Below are positions 31,662 to 42,450 of a stretch of DNA of 42,754 nucleotides, one piece after another. The notes beneath the pieces were generated by a model. The model was not told the origin of the DNA and did not search any database. It worked only from the letters and a program-made list of their open reading frames with translations. This stretch comes from Actinomycetota bacterium (GTDB lineage: Bacteria; Actinomycetota; Acidimicrobiia; Acidimicrobiales; Ilumatobacteraceae): the NCBI GenBank assembly GCA_009702045.1, contig WLIV01000029.1, positions 1 through 42,754 of the forward strand. Direction: 5' to 3'. Position 1 is the first letter of the stretch. Every line of letters starts with the position of its first letter. Position numbers and translations under genes: made by a program.

Positions 31662-32168
31662 GTGGCCATCATCACCCTCCGCCTTGCCACACCGGCCGAC
31701 GCCGAGCAGATCCGCGAGATCTACAACTACGAGGTGCTGCACACCACCGCCACGTTCGACCTGGTAGCACGCTCGTTGGACGAACAACAGCAGTGGTTGG
31801 CCGAGCGTTCGGGGGCCTTTGCCACCCTCGTAGCGGTCGATGCCGGCGACCCCGACGGCGAGGTCGTGGGCTTCGGGGCGCTCTCGCCGTACAAGGAACG
31901 CGCCGCCTACCGCACCAGCGTCGAGGACTCCGTGTACATCCGCCGCGACCGCAGCGGTCAGGGAATTGGGCGTCTGGTGCTCTCCACGCTCATCGAACAG
32001 GCCGCCAGTTCCGGGTTCCACGCGATGTTCGCCCGTATCAATTCGGCCGGCGAGGCGTCCATCGCGCTGCATTCGCGGTGCGGTTTCGAACTGGTGGGCG
32101 TCGAACGTGAAGTCGGCCGCAAATTCAACCGCTGGCACGACGTCACGTTGATGCAGCGCCTGCTCTAA
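31662..32168 (+). CDS. GNAT acetyltransferase, phosphinothricin acetyltransferase-like
   Basis: A 168-residue GNAT of the Pat/YncA type: LRLATPADAEQIREIYNYEV, TATFDLVARSLDEQQQWLAE, then the acetyl-CoA motif VYIRRDRSGQGIGRLVL and the end ARINSAGEASIALHSRCGFE, LVGVEREVGRKFNRW. This family acetylates amino groups of small molecules such as methionine sulfoximine or phosphinothricin; the natural substrate here is unknown. The GTG at 31662 lies 6 nt after TACATT (31650-31655). Its TAA stop overlaps the convergent ABC-F stop. Confidence 0.88.
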   Translation: MAIITLRLATPADAEQIREIYNYEVLHTTATFDLVARSLDEQQQWLAERSGAFATLVAVDAGDPDGEVVGFGALSPYKERAAYRTSVEDSVYIRRDRSGQGIGRLVLSTLIEQAASSGFHAMFARINSAGEASIALHSRCGFELVGVEREVGRKFNRWHDVTLMQRLL

Positions 32169-33910
32169 AGGGCGAGCCCCAGCCAGCGCTCCTCGGCCTG
32201 ATCGACCGCGACTTGCGCCGCCGCCAGTCGTTCGCCGATGGCCGCCATCTCACGGTGGTCGAGTGCGTTCTGCAGTTCGACGGTGACCGCCGCCAGCTTC
32301 GTGGTGGCGCTTGCCAGGTCTTTCTCGGCCTTCTCCAGCATTCGCCGCAGTGTGGAAGCGCTCTTGGTGCCAGCGGGCTTGGAGGCGACCACAGCGGGGG
32401 CGACAGGAGTCGATCTGCCGGTCTGCTGCGGAACGGTCGACTGCGCCTGGTGCTCGGCCAACCAGACGGCAACACCGCCACGGATCCATCGTGCACCGCC
32501 CTGACCATCGAGGGCCAGCAGTTCCTCGGTGACCCGGTCGAGGAACGAGCGGTCGTGGCTGACCGTGACAACGATTCCCGGCCAGTCGTCGAGGAAGTCC
32601 TCCAACGCGCGCAGCGTGTCGAGGTCGAGATCGTTGGTCGGTTCGTCGAACAACAGCACGTTGGGCTGTTCGACCAGGGTGAGCAGCAGTTGCAGCCGAC
32701 GGCGCTCGCCACCGCTGAGCGTGCCGATGGGGGCGAACTGGGCGTCGCCGTCGAACCAGAAACGCTTCATCAGGATCACGTCGGCCAGCGATGGTTCGCC
32801 CTTGTTGCCGGCCACCGCCTCGCGCACCCGTTGGGTTGGGTCGAGACCGCTGCTGAGCTGGTCGAAGTACCCGATCTTCACGGTGGCGCCGCATTCGATC
32901 TCGCCAGCGGATGGGGTGAGTCGCCCGGCGACGAGGTTCAACAGCGTGGATTTTCCGGCGCCGTTGGGGCCGACGATGCCGATCCGATCACCCGGTTCGA
33001 ACACGACGGACACACCGGCCAATACGGCCGAGCCGTCCGGCCAGGAGAACGACACCTCGCGGACCTCGATGCCCTTCGAGCCGAGCCGCTGCGAGCCCAT
33101 CGACAACGACAGTTCGCCCGCGCGTGCTGCTGCCTGCGGGCGACCGTTGACCAGCGCCGTGGCGGTGGCGATACGCGCCTTGGGCTTGGCAGTGCGGGCG
33201 GGAGCGCCACGGCGCAGCCAGGCCAACTCGCGAACGGCGAGGTTCTTGCGCACCTGCTCAGCCACCTCGGCACGTTCCTCGCGCTCGGCCCGACCGGCCA
33301 GGTACGCGGCGTAGCCCGACCCGGCGTTGCGGCCCTGGGGCATGTGCACGTAGCCCGTGCCGCGGTCGATCTCGAGCACCTTGGTGGTCACCCGGTCGAG
33401 GACGTGGCGGTCGTGGGTGACCAACACCAGTCCCCCGCGGTACGCGGCCAGCCATTCTTCGAGGAACTTGATCGCGTCGAGGTCGAGATGGTTCGTCGGC
33501 TCATCCAGGATCAGTGCTTCGTACTCCCCCATCAACAGGCGAGCCAACGCCACCCGCTTCGCCTGGCCACCGGACAGTTCATCGGTGCGGGCCTCCAGCA
33601 GCGCCGCCATACCCAAGCGATCGAGCATCGCCTCGCCCTCCCAACCACCGCCGACCGCATCACGGACACTCCCCTCGGGCAGGACGGGTTGCTGCGGCAG
33701 GAAGCCGATCCGGGCGCCTCGACCCCAACGAACCTCACCCGCCTCGGGTGTCAGTTCACGGCCGAGCATGCGCAGCAGCGTGCTCTTCCCACAGCCGTTG
33801 AGGCCGACGACGCCCACACGGTCGCCATCGCTGATGGTCAGCGAGACACCATCGAAGAGCGGGCGGTTGGGTCGAGTTGCGGTGAGCCCGGAGGCGTCGA
33901 TGAGGATCAT
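32165..33910 (-). CDS. ABC-F family ATPase, Uup-like
   Basis: A 581-residue soluble protein with two ABC domains and no membrane helices. Domain 1: Walker A GLNGCGKST, signature LSGGQ, Walker B LILDEPTNHLD. Domain 2 (from about 275): GPNGAGKST, LSGGE, LLFDEPTNDLD. A charged linker (about 205-260) joins them, and a C-terminal coiled coil (about 515-575, TLRRMLEKAEKDLASATTKL) matches the Uup type, which binds DNA or ribosomal stalls. ABC-F proteins act on the ribosome E site or in antibiotic protection; Uup-like is favoured by the coiled coil. It lies 20 nt after the tRNA-Tyr terminator. Confidence 0.92.
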   Translation of the reverse strand: MILIDASGLTATRPNRPLFDGVSLTISDGDRVGVVGLNGCGKSTLLRMLGRELTPEAGEVRWGRGARIGFLPQQPVLPEGSVRDAVGGGWEGEAMLDRLGMAALLEARTDELSGGQAKRVALARLLMGEYEALILDEPTNHLDLDAIKFLEEWLAAYRGGLVLVTHDRHVLDRVTTKVLEIDRGTGYVHMPQGRNAGSGYAAYLAGRAEREERAEVAEQVRKNLAVRELAWLRRGAPARTAKPKARIATATALVNGRPQAAARAGELSLSMGSQRLGSKGIEVREVSFSWPDGSAVLAGVSVVFEPGDRIGIVGPNGAGKSTLLNLVAGRLTPSAGEIECGATVKIGYFDQLSSGLDPTQRVREAVAGNKGEPSLADVILMKRFWFDGDAQFAPIGTLSGGERRRLQLLLTLVEQPNVLLFDEPTNDLDLDTLRALEDFLDDWPGIVVTVSHDRSFLDRVTEELLALDGQGGARWIRGGVAVWLAEHQAQSTVPQQTGRSTPVAPAVVASKPAGTKSASTLRRMLEKAEKDLASATTKLAAVTVELQNALDHREMAAIGERLAAAQVAVDQAEERWLGLAL

Positions 33911-33929
33911 GTTCTGCAGTCAAAAAGTG

Positions 33930-33960
33930 AGATCGCCAGGCCCGAAGGACCTGGCGATCT
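33930..33960 (-). terminator. Terminator of tRNA-Tyr
   Basis: AGATCGCCAGG and CCTGGCGATCT form a perfect 11-bp stem with a 9-nt loop. On the minus strand it starts 6 nt after the tRNA and is followed by CACTTTTTG, a true U-tract. Some read-through may feed the ABC-F gene, which has no obvious promoter of its own. Confidence 0.85.
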
Positions 33961-33965
33961 TCGTG

Positions 33966-34047
33966 TGGGCCGGGCAGGATTCGAACCTACGTAGGCTGTG
34001 CCGGTTGATTTACAGTCAACTCCCTTTGGCCACTCGGGCACCGACCC
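33966..34047 (-). tRNA. tRNA-Tyr (anticodon GTA)
   Basis: On the minus strand GGGTCGG pairs with CCGGCCC, including one T-G pair, discriminator A. The anticodon stem-loop TTGACTGTAAATCAA gives GTA. The long variable arm (CCGGCACAGCCTACG region) marks a class II tRNA. No CCA is encoded. Confidence 0.94.
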
Positions 34048-34089
34048 ATCAGCGGTTTGTGAGGTTATCGCCTCCAGTACGCTTGCCGC

Positions 34090-34578
34090 ATGTCCAGTTT
34101 CGATGTCGTCTCCGAAGTTGATCGCCAGGAAGTCAAGAACGCGATCGATCAGGCCCAGCGTGAGATCACCACCCGCTTCGACTTCAAGAACACCAACTCG
34201 TCGATCGAGCTGGCTGATCTTGCCGTCACACTGCGCACGGTCAGCGAAGACCGCTTGAAGGCACTGCGCCTCGTGGTGGAGGAGAAGCTGGTCAAGCGTG
34301 GGGTCTCGTTGAAGGGACTCGACTGGGGCAAGGTCGAGGAAGCCACGCAGAACACCGTGCGCCAGGTCGTCACGATCGAGGTCGGTATCAGTAGCGACAA
34401 GGCCCGCGAGATCAACCGGATGCTCAAGGAGAAGGGCCCCAAGGGCATCAGCAGCCAGACGCAGGGCGACACCGTTCGCGTCACCGGCAAGAAGCGCGAC
34501 GATCTGCAAGCCGTGATTGCGCTGCTGAAAGGCGCCGACTTGGGCATCCCACTGCAGTTCGAGAACTTCCGCGACTAA
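34090..34578 (+). CDS. YajQ-family (UPF0234) nucleotide-binding protein
   Basis: A 162-residue protein beginning MSSFDVVSEVDRQEVKNAID, with TTRFDFKNTNSSIEL, VKRGVSLKGLDWGKVEEA and the end IALLKGADLGIPLQFENFRD, diagnostic of the YajQ family (two ferredoxin-like domains). A Xanthomonas member binds cyclic di-GMP; the role in this lineage is not known. The ATG lies 6 nt after TACGCT (34078-34083), predicting a leaderless mRNA. It is divergent from tRNA-Tyr. Confidence 0.93.
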   Translation: MSSFDVVSEVDRQEVKNAIDQAQREITTRFDFKNTNSSIELADLAVTLRTVSEDRLKALRLVVEEKLVKRGVSLKGLDWGKVEEATQNTVRQVVTIEVGISSDKAREINRMLKEKGPKGISSQTQGDTVRVTGKKRDDLQAVIALLKGADLGIPLQFENFRD

Positions 34579-34658
34579 GCGGGGGTGGCCTTACGCTAAT
34601 CTGCAAGGCAACATTACTGCCTCGCGGGAGGACGGCGTTCGGAGTAGGGAGAGCCCGC

Positions 34659-36416
34659 GTGGGGTCTGTGAACAAGAGTGTCGGCCTCGGCGACACGACC
34701 GCATCCGTTGAGTCGTCTGCTCGGCCGACGAACCGCAAGCGGCGGCGTAACCGTATTCGCTGGTCGATTGCGGGGGTGGTGGCCCTCGCAGTGGCGGCCG
34801 TCGGCGTGATCGCTGTAACAGGAGGCTCGAACGGTAGAGCCGGAACGCTGCTCACGATCAACGGGGTTCAATACGACTTCGTTCCTGGTATGAGCCTGGC
34901 GTACGCAAACCTGACGGGTGCGAATCTCTCGGGGTTGGACCTGCACGGAGCCGATTTCGGTAGGGCGAACCTCACGAGCGCGAACCTGAGCAACGCCAAC
35001 CTCTCGGGTTCACAGATGAACTACACCACCGTGACGGGCACCAACTTCACCGGTGCCAACCTCACCATGGTCCACAGCTGGCAACTCATCGGCGCTCCAT
35101 TGGCACTGCCAGCGAACTGTTTCATTCAGAGCCCAGTGACCTCCCCACCCGCAACTGGCGGATTCCTCTTCGGTTGCGGCGCGTGGGTGCAGGACCGCCT
35201 GACGGGTTTCAACCTCTCGGGTCGCAACCTGACGGGCATGAGCCTGGAGAACTCGTGGCTGAATGGCGTCAACTTCACCAACGCGAATCTCACCAACGTC
35301 GTTTTCCGAGGCACCAGAATGGACGGGGCGAACCTTGCGGGTGCGAACCTCACCGGCGCCAACCTCACGAACGTGAACTCGGGCGGCATCATCGGCGTTC
35401 CCACTGCATTGCCGACCGGGTGGTTACTGCTCGGCGGCTACCTGGTCGGGCCGGGGGCGAACCTCGGCGGAGTGAACTTCACCTTCGATGTCAGCAAGGC
35501 GACGCTGACGGGCGCCAGCCTGGTGAACGCCCACCTGGAGGGCGCGACCCTGAGCGCGAAGGACCTGACCGGCGTCAATCTGACTGGTGCCTTTGTGTCG
35601 CGGGCGAACCTGACGGGCGCAAATCTCACCGGAGCGGTGCTCACCGGTGTCACTTCCGGCGCGATCGTTGGAACTCCGACCACCCTGCCAACCGGGTGGC
35701 ATTTCGCCGCCGGCTATCTCATCGGGCCAGGTGCGATCCTCACCGGCGCCAACCTGACGGGAATCAACCTGACGGGATTCGACCTCACCGGCGCAGACCT
35801 CACGAACGCGAACCTCACGAACGCGAACCTCACCAACGCGAACCTCACGAATGTCAAAATGAGTGGTGCCACCGTGACGGGAGCAACGATGACCGGCGTA
35901 ACGATGACCGGGGTGGTTGCTGTCTCGCTGGTCGGGACGCCGGCAAGTTCGCCGCCAGGTTTGGTGGTGTTGGGCGGTGCCTTCCTCGGACCCGGTATGA
36001 ACCTGACCGGCGCCAACCTTGCGGGAGTCAACCTGACGGGGATTGACCTCACCGGCGCCAACCTCACGAAGGTCATCTCCGGGGGTGTCACCGGCACGCC
36101 GATTGGGTTGCCGAGTGGATTTACCATCGTTGCTGGCTTTCTCGTGGGTCCGGGCGCCAATCTGAGCGGCGCCAACCTGAGGGGGGCGACCCTCACCGGC
36201 GCCAACATGAGTGGGGCGATCCTCAGCGGCGCCAGTCTGGTCCAAGCGAACCTCACCAACGCCAATCTGAGTGGGGCAACCCTCACGAGCACGAACATGT
36301 TCCTGGCCACGACAACAGGGATCAACGTGAGCGGTGCCATTTGGGGCAACACGACATGCCCAAGCGGATCCAATAGCGACTTCGCGACAACCAAGAACTG
36401 TGACGGAAATTTGTGA
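34659..36416 (+). CDS. Membrane-anchored pentapeptide-repeat protein
   Basis: A 585-residue protein. A basic N-terminus (NRKRRRNRIRW, about 25-35) precedes one membrane helix (SIAGVVALAVAAVGVIAVTG, about 36-55), so the rest should lie outside the membrane. Blocks of A/N-N-L-T-G pentapeptides (such as NLTGANLTGANLTN) form a predicted right-handed beta-helix. The blocks are separated by recurring inserts of about 28 residues such as GTPTTLPTGWHFAAGYLIGP. The end carries a Cys pair (TTCPSGSNS, KNCDGNL) like other actinobacterial pentapeptide proteins. Function unknown. The GTG start at 34659 follows AGGGAGAG; an in-frame GTG at 34668 is possible. Confidence 0.85.
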   Translation: MGSVNKSVGLGDTTASVESSARPTNRKRRRNRIRWSIAGVVALAVAAVGVIAVTGGSNGRAGTLLTINGVQYDFVPGMSLAYANLTGANLSGLDLHGADFGRANLTSANLSNANLSGSQMNYTTVTGTNFTGANLTMVHSWQLIGAPLALPANCFIQSPVTSPPATGGFLFGCGAWVQDRLTGFNLSGRNLTGMSLENSWLNGVNFTNANLTNVVFRGTRMDGANLAGANLTGANLTNVNSGGIIGVPTALPTGWLLLGGYLVGPGANLGGVNFTFDVSKATLTGASLVNAHLEGATLSAKDLTGVNLTGAFVSRANLTGANLTGAVLTGVTSGAIVGTPTTLPTGWHFAAGYLIGPGAILTGANLTGINLTGFDLTGADLTNANLTNANLTNANLTNVKMSGATVTGATMTGVTMTGVVAVSLVGTPASSPPGLVVLGGAFLGPGMNLTGANLAGVNLTGIDLTGANLTKVISGGVTGTPIGLPSGFTIVAGFLVGPGANLSGANLRGATLTGANMSGAILSGASLVQANLTNANLSGATLTSTNMFLATTTGINVSGAIWGNTTCPSGSNSDFATTKNCDGNL

Positions 36417-36423
36417 CTGACGC

Positions 36424-38447
36424 CTAGCCAATGATGGCGCCGACCCCCACGCAGCCAGCTGCGTTGGGGTCGGCGGCCGGGTGCGCGGCCACGGCGGCCC
36501 ACCCGCCTACTGGGTCGATCAAGCTGCGCTCGTCAGCGGTGGTGACGGCATCTGCGCCGTATACCGCACATGCCAGCTGCTGGGGTGAGAGCTGCGGGTA
36601 GGCGATCTGTAACTGCCGATACTGCTCGGCCCGCAGCGGTGCGCCACCGAGCGACAGACGCACACGGCCATCGTTGGTGGCCACGGCCTCACCTGGGTCG
36701 CACGCCGTGACGGTGAGCTGACCGATAGCTCCCCCGGGCACGGCCGTCACCGAGGTGTTCGACTCGGCCGGGGCGCCAGCGGCCCACGCCTGGAACACGC
36801 CGGCCGCGCCGTCGAACGACGCAGGGTCGATCTGCACGAGGGCGGTGACGCAGACGCCACTGGTGCCGCGCACGACGGAGACTGAATCGCCACGCCAGGC
36901 CAGCGCAGCGCGCCAGGCTGCATCAGCATCCACTCGGGACGCGAGCACGTGGTACCAGAAGAACATGCCCTGCGACTGGGCTTCGGCGGTTTCGGCTACG
37001 CCGGACACCAACCGCCGCACGTCGAGTGCCTGGCCATCGTTGATCAGCGCGTTGCGCTCCACCGCGTCGCGGGTGGTGCTCGGTGCTCCATCGAAGTACG
37101 GGCGCAGTGCGAGTGCCATCCGGTTGGACGCAGTGGTCGCGAACGGGACCGTGGAGACGGGGATCTGGTAGGCCGAGTACAGCGCCTGTTGCTGGGTGAG
37201 CACGTTCACCCGTTCGGAGTCGTCCAACAACGATGTCGCGATGGCCAATGCATCGGCTTCGTAGAGCGCACGCGTGCCGCGCACCACCGACGGTGAGGCG
37301 TGGGCGATGCGCGTACTCCAGCCGTACTCCTGATCGAGCAGGGCGAGCGCCAGCGACCGCTGGATGGCGAATCGGCGCAAATCGGTGGGCAACCCGTCGA
37401 CAACATAAATCGTCTCCGCACCGGCGTCGTAGAAGGCAGGAGCATCAGCCAGAGCAGCCAGGCCGACCTGGGAGAGATCGAATGTGCCGCTCAACAGACC
37501 GAGTGCCCGCCATTCACCCGCAACGGTGTCCGCCTGCGAGCTGTCGATTCCCAATGTGACGTCGATCAGCTTGGTGGAATATTCCAGCGCAGGCAGCGTG
37601 GCGACCTTGACTGCCGTGTGGAACGACAATCCACGGGCAGTCTCGACTTCGGCGGCCAGTGGCTTTACCTCACCCGACCAGCGCTGGTCGAGGAAGTAGT
37701 ACTTCGCAGCAAACAGCCCGGCACCGAGCAGACCCAGCAACACGACGATCCCGAAGAAACGACGTATCGGATGGTGGCCGTTGCGCCGCTTGGGAGGTGC
37801 CAGGCTTGCCGCCAAGTCGGCATAGTTGCGGCGCGGTGCGACCGGTGTAGGTGGCTGTCGCACCGAGTACATCTCGTGCTGGCTCAGCGACGGGACGAAC
37901 GGCGCAGCCACGGGGTGTTCGCCGGTGATGACCCTCGGAAAGTCACCGGTGAGGATCGCCGGGAGCTCCACTGGGCCGAGCGGTGCTTCCATCTCGGGGA
38001 CAAAGGCCAGCCGATTCAGCTCGGCCTCGACCGCCGGAGTCGACGGAGGGGTGATCGACAGGTGGTACACGGGCGGCGGCAGTGTCTCGAGGGTCTCCTG
38101 CAGCAACTGCAGCTCCACCTCGTCGATCTGCGGGAGCACCTCTTCAGCAGGAGGCCCGGCTGGAGGGTTCGGCACAGTCAGGTCACGTAACAACGGGTTC
38201 GGCGGTAGCGCTGCGGCCGGGATCAGCTGGGCGCGGAACGCGTCGACACTTCCCGACTCGTCGGATTCCATCGTCAGACCCCTCAGCTGCGAGACGGGTT
38301 CGACGGTGGAGGCACCGGGATCACGATGGAAGAGCGGCGAATCGAGCCGAAGACGAAAGTCGTCGAGCGTGAAATGATCGATCTCCTCGGGTGCCACGCT
38401 CTGTGTATCGGTTACAAGCCAGCCCGGCTTGAGCGATGGCAGACGAT

Positions 38448-38451
<4 letters not shown>
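36424..38451 (-). CDS. Single-pass membrane protein, apparent inactive metalloprotease homologue
   Basis: A 675-residue protein. Residues 1-225 are acidic/Pro-rich and probably disordered; a membrane helix spans about 232-252 ([20 protein letters not shown]); the C-terminal about 420 residues lie outside. The segment [16 protein letters not shown] (362-377), then [15 protein letters not shown] (391-405), resembles extracellular zinc-protease-like proteins with 'HELxHALQDQ...ALxEGDA', but the HExxH residues are R-S-L-A-L here, so it should be catalytically dead. Two Cys pairs near the end suggest disulfides. It starts with TTG and overlaps the acsA stop by 4 nt (TTGA). Function unknown. Confidence 0.7.
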
Positions 38452-40400
<1,949 letters not shown>

Positions 40401-40450
40401 GTTGTGTGTACCCCTCTTGTCGGAGGTTACGCGCGACCCCCTGGACGCGC

Positions 40451-40483
40451 AACACGGGCGCCGCTCAGAGCAGCGCCCGTGTT
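40451..40483 (-). terminator. Terminator of LPSTG surface protein 1
   Basis: AACACGGGCG and CGCCCGTGTT are perfect 10-bp arms, with further pairing inside (GCTC/GCAG region). It lies 29 nt after the stop of the surface-protein gene, between it and acsA. The core GGGCGCCGC and GCGCCCG recurs in the terminators of both paralogues. Confidence 0.75.
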
Positions 40484-40512
40484 CCGGGTGTTCAGTTCAG
40501 AACTGACTGATG

Positions 40513-41139
40513 TCAGTGAGCGGCGTTGCGGCGGCCAGCGGCTGCCACGACCAGGCCGAGGCCCAGCAGCAGCCCACCGAAGGCGACCAGCAGGCTGGTG
40601 CTGTTCGAGCCGGTGGACGGCAGCACTGCTTCCGACTGCTGATCGACCGAAGTCGTGGGGGCCGGGCCTTCGCTGGCGACACTGGTGGTCGTCTCAGCGA
40701 CGGTGGTGGTCGTCTCAGCGACGGTGGTGGTCGTCTCCTCGACGGTGGTGGTCGTCTCCTCGGAGTCGCTGCAGTCGCTGCTCTCGTCGTCGCTCTCGCT
40801 GGACGTTCCCTCGGAGTCGCACGAGCTGCAATCCGAGTTGTCGGCGCCTGAGTTGTCGCCTTCGCCCTCAGGCTGCTGGGAGTCGCACGAGCTGCAATCC
40901 GAGTTGTCGGCGCCTGAGTTGTCGCCTTCGCCCTCAGGCTGCTGGGAGTCGCACGAGCTGCAATCCGAGTTGTCGCCTTCGTTGGGCGTCTGCTCGGAGT
41001 TGCACGAACCCTGGTCGCTGCCGCCCTCGGCGTGAGCCGGGACGATCCACAGGCCGCCGATGACCAGGGCACTGCCCGCCGCCATCGAGATCAGACCCAT
41101 CTTGAACCGTGAGTGAGTACTGCCGTCTGATTGATTCAT
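40513..41139 (-). CDS. LPSTG-anchored Cys-containing surface protein 1
   Basis: About 208 residues from the ATG at 41139, chosen because AGGAG lies 5 nt before CGGAAATG positions it well; an upstream TTG-like frame start exists but lacks a ribosome site. A signal peptide (MGLISMAAGSALVIGGLWIV, cleaved after AHA) precedes an acidic Ser/Asp/Glu repeat region with SDCSSCDSQQPEGEGDNSGA units. A Thr/Glu/Val stalk (ETTTTVAETTTTV) follows, then LPSTGSNSTS, a membrane helix and an RR tail: a classic sortase signal. It should be covalently displayed on the cell wall. Function unknown; the CxxC units could form disulfides or bind metal. Confidence 0.85.
   Translation of the reverse strand: MNQSDGSTHSRFKMGLISMAAGSALVIGGLWIVPAHAEGGSDQGSCNSEQTPNEGDNSDCSSCDSQQPEGEGDNSGADNSDCSSCDSQQPEGEGDNSGADNSDCSSCDSEGTSSESDDESSDCSDSEETTTTVEETTTTVAETTTTVAETTTSVASEGPAPTTSVDQQSEAVLPSTGSNSTSLLVAFGGLLLGLGLVVAAAGRRNAAH
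40814..40975. repeat. 66-bp direct tandem repeat inside surface protein 1
   Basis: Copies at 40814-40879 and 40880-40945 are identical over 66 bp; a third, partial copy runs from 40946 to about 40975. Each encodes the 22-residue CSSCDSQQ...NSD unit in frame. Perfect identity suggests recent duplication or gene conversion. Confidence 0.95.
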
Positions 41140-41382
41140 TTCCGCTCCTCTAGCGTTGCAATGGGTGTGAGCATAACCGGACACTTTGCGTAAGGGAAGA
41201 GTCAACATCCAATCTTGACGGGTTTCTGCACTTTCTCAAGGTGAATCTGCGCTGTGGCGGGCTGTGCGGCTCACAACCCATACGCAGTATGTCTCGGATG
41301 CACACCGCACCTCCATGCGAGAGTAGTGGCGTGGCTACACTACGTGGTATCTGTCTCGGTTTTCAGCCGAGCCGAAAACGCA
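41140..41382. other. Intergenic region upstream of surface protein 1
   Basis: No gene is seen. It holds the Shine-Dalgarno of surface protein 1 and an AT-richer stretch (about 41163-41240) where its promoter probably lies, though no clear -35/-10 pair stands out. CTCGG TTTTCAG CCGAG (41355-41371) is a weak hairpin next to the terminator of surface protein 2. Confidence 0.4.
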
Positions 41383-41416
41383 CAGCGCGGGCGCCGCTGA
41401 TGCGACGCCCGCGCTG
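41383..41416 (-). terminator. Terminator of LPSTG surface protein 2
   Basis: CAGCGCGGGCG and CGCCCGCGCTG are perfect 11-bp arms around 12 nt, 29 nt after the stop on the minus strand, and followed by GTGCGTTTTCGG. The core resembles the terminators of surface proteins 1 and 3. Confidence 0.8.
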
Positions 41417-41445
41417 CAGGTGATTCAGTTCACAGACGACTGACG

Positions 41446-42099
41446 TCAGTCAGTGGCGCCGCGGCGGCCGGCAGCTGCCACGACCAGGCCGAGGCCCAGC
41501 AGCAATCCGCCGAGCGTGACCAACAAGCTGGTGCTGTTCGAGCCGGTGGACGGCAGCACTGCTTCGGACTGCTGATCGACCGAAGTCGTGGGGGCCGGAC
41601 CTTCGCTGGCGACGCTGGTGGTCGGAGCCTCAGTGGTGGTCGGAGCCTCGGTCGTGGTCGGAGCCTCGGTCGTGGTCGGAGCCTCGGTCGTGGTCGGAGC
41701 CTCGGTCGTGGTCGGAGCCTCGGTCGTGGTCGTCTCCTCGTCGTCGCTGCAATCGCTGCCCTGGTTGTCGCCCGAGTTGTCGCCCTCGCTGGACGGCTGC
41801 TGGGTGTCGCACGAGCCGCAATCGCTGCCCTGGTTGTCGCCCGAGTTGTCGCCCTCGCCGAGGACCTGCGACGGATCCTGGTTGTCGTCGCCGCCGTTGC
41901 TGTCGCATGAGTTGCAATCGCTGTTCGAGTTGTCGTCCGAGTTGGTCGACTGCTCGGAGTTGCACGAACCCTGGTCGGTGTTGCCGTCGGCGTGCGCCGG
42001 CACGATCCAGAGGCCGCCGATGACGAGGGCACTGCCCGCCGCCATCGAGAGCAGGCCCATCTTGAAACGACTGTTCTGAGTACTGGTGTTGTTCTTCAT
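41446..42099 (-). CDS. LPSTG-anchored Cys-containing surface protein 2
   Basis: About 217 residues from the ATG at 42099, which has GGAGGA 7-8 nt upstream; the ATG at 42114 overlaps that ribosome site and is unlikely. The signal peptide (RFKMGLLSMAAGSALVIGG, end AHA) is nearly identical to surface protein 1. An acidic region with DCNSCDSNGG and DCGSCDTQQPSS, a TTTEAP stalk of six repeats, and the sorting signal LPSTGSNSTS, hydrophobic helix, RR follow. The last 60 residues are almost the same as in protein 1, while the middle differs, so the copies diverge by repeat expansion. Cell-wall display is expected; function unknown. Confidence 0.85.
   Translation of the reverse strand: MKNNTSTQNSRFKMGLLSMAAGSALVIGGLWIVPAHADGNTDQGSCNSEQSTNSDDNSNSDCNSCDSNGGDDNQDPSQVLGEGDNSGDNQGSDCGSCDTQQPSSEGDNSGDNQGSDCSDDEETTTTEAPTTTEAPTTTEAPTTTEAPTTTEAPTTTEAPTTSVASEGPAPTTSVDQQSEAVLPSTGSNSTSLLVTLGGLLLGLGLVVAAAGRRGATD
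41614..41733. repeat. 18-bp tandem repeat (TTTEAP stalk) in surface protein 2
   Basis: GAGCCTCGGTCGTGGTCG recurs with an 18-bp period; GAGCCT occurs at 41625, 41643, 41661, 41679, 41697 and 41715. Most copies are identical at DNA level. The repeat keeps frame, so slippage would only change stalk length. Confidence 0.95.
41750..41858. repeat. 40-bp direct repeat 69 bp apart in surface protein 2
   Basis: The 40 bases at 41750-41789, beginning CAATCGCTGCCCTGGTTGTC, recur identically at 41819-41858. They encode the EGDNSGDNQGSDC unit twice. Confidence 0.9.
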
Positions 42100-42130
42100 G
42101 TTCGAATCCTCCATCTGTGAACGGAGATCA

Positions 42131-42193
42131 CGCTAAACGTCGAATCCAGAAGTCGAAATAGGCCATTCGAACCATTCGCGCAAACGTTTAGCG
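42131..42193. promoter_or_regulatory. Spaced inverted repeat upstream of surface protein 2
   Basis: CGCTAAACGT (42131-42140) and ACGTTTAGCG (42184-42193) are exact reverse complements 43 bp apart, lying 32-94 nt upstream of the start codon. The AT-richer bases between them probably include the promoter. A regulator binding both sites, or a looping site, is possible. The rest of the gene-free stretch to about 42385 shows nothing recognisable. Confidence 0.4.
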
Positions 42194-42385
42194 CTCGTCA
42201 GGGTTTGCGGCTCATCGTGTGAATGACCCACTTCATAGAACCGCTTCTCTGCATCCTGAGCCCCCCTCTCACCGAACTGCCGTACGGCACTCGTCACCCT
42301 CAAGCCACCAGGATTGAACGTCGCGCCGGGTGGTCTGTGACCACGTGATGCGCGATTGAACTACGGCACTCCCCGCAAAACGCCG

Positions 42386-42417
42386 ACACGGGCGCCGCAT
42401 TGCTGCGACGCCCGCGT
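42386..42417 (-). terminator. Terminator of LPSTG surface protein 3
   Basis: ACACGGGCG and CGCCCGCGT pair with one mismatch around an inner CGCA/TGCG stem, 34 nt after the stop on the minus strand; GTGTCGGCGTTTTGCGG follows. It is related in sequence to the terminators of the two neighbouring paralogues. Confidence 0.7.
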
Positions 42418-42450
42418 TCCCGGACTCATTACTTAATGGTGGACTCTGAC

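Noticed and set aside
31991-32183. Frameshift or fusion where the GNAT and ABC-F genes meet
   Set aside because: They are convergent and simply share bases of their TAA and TAG stop codons; both proteins are complete.
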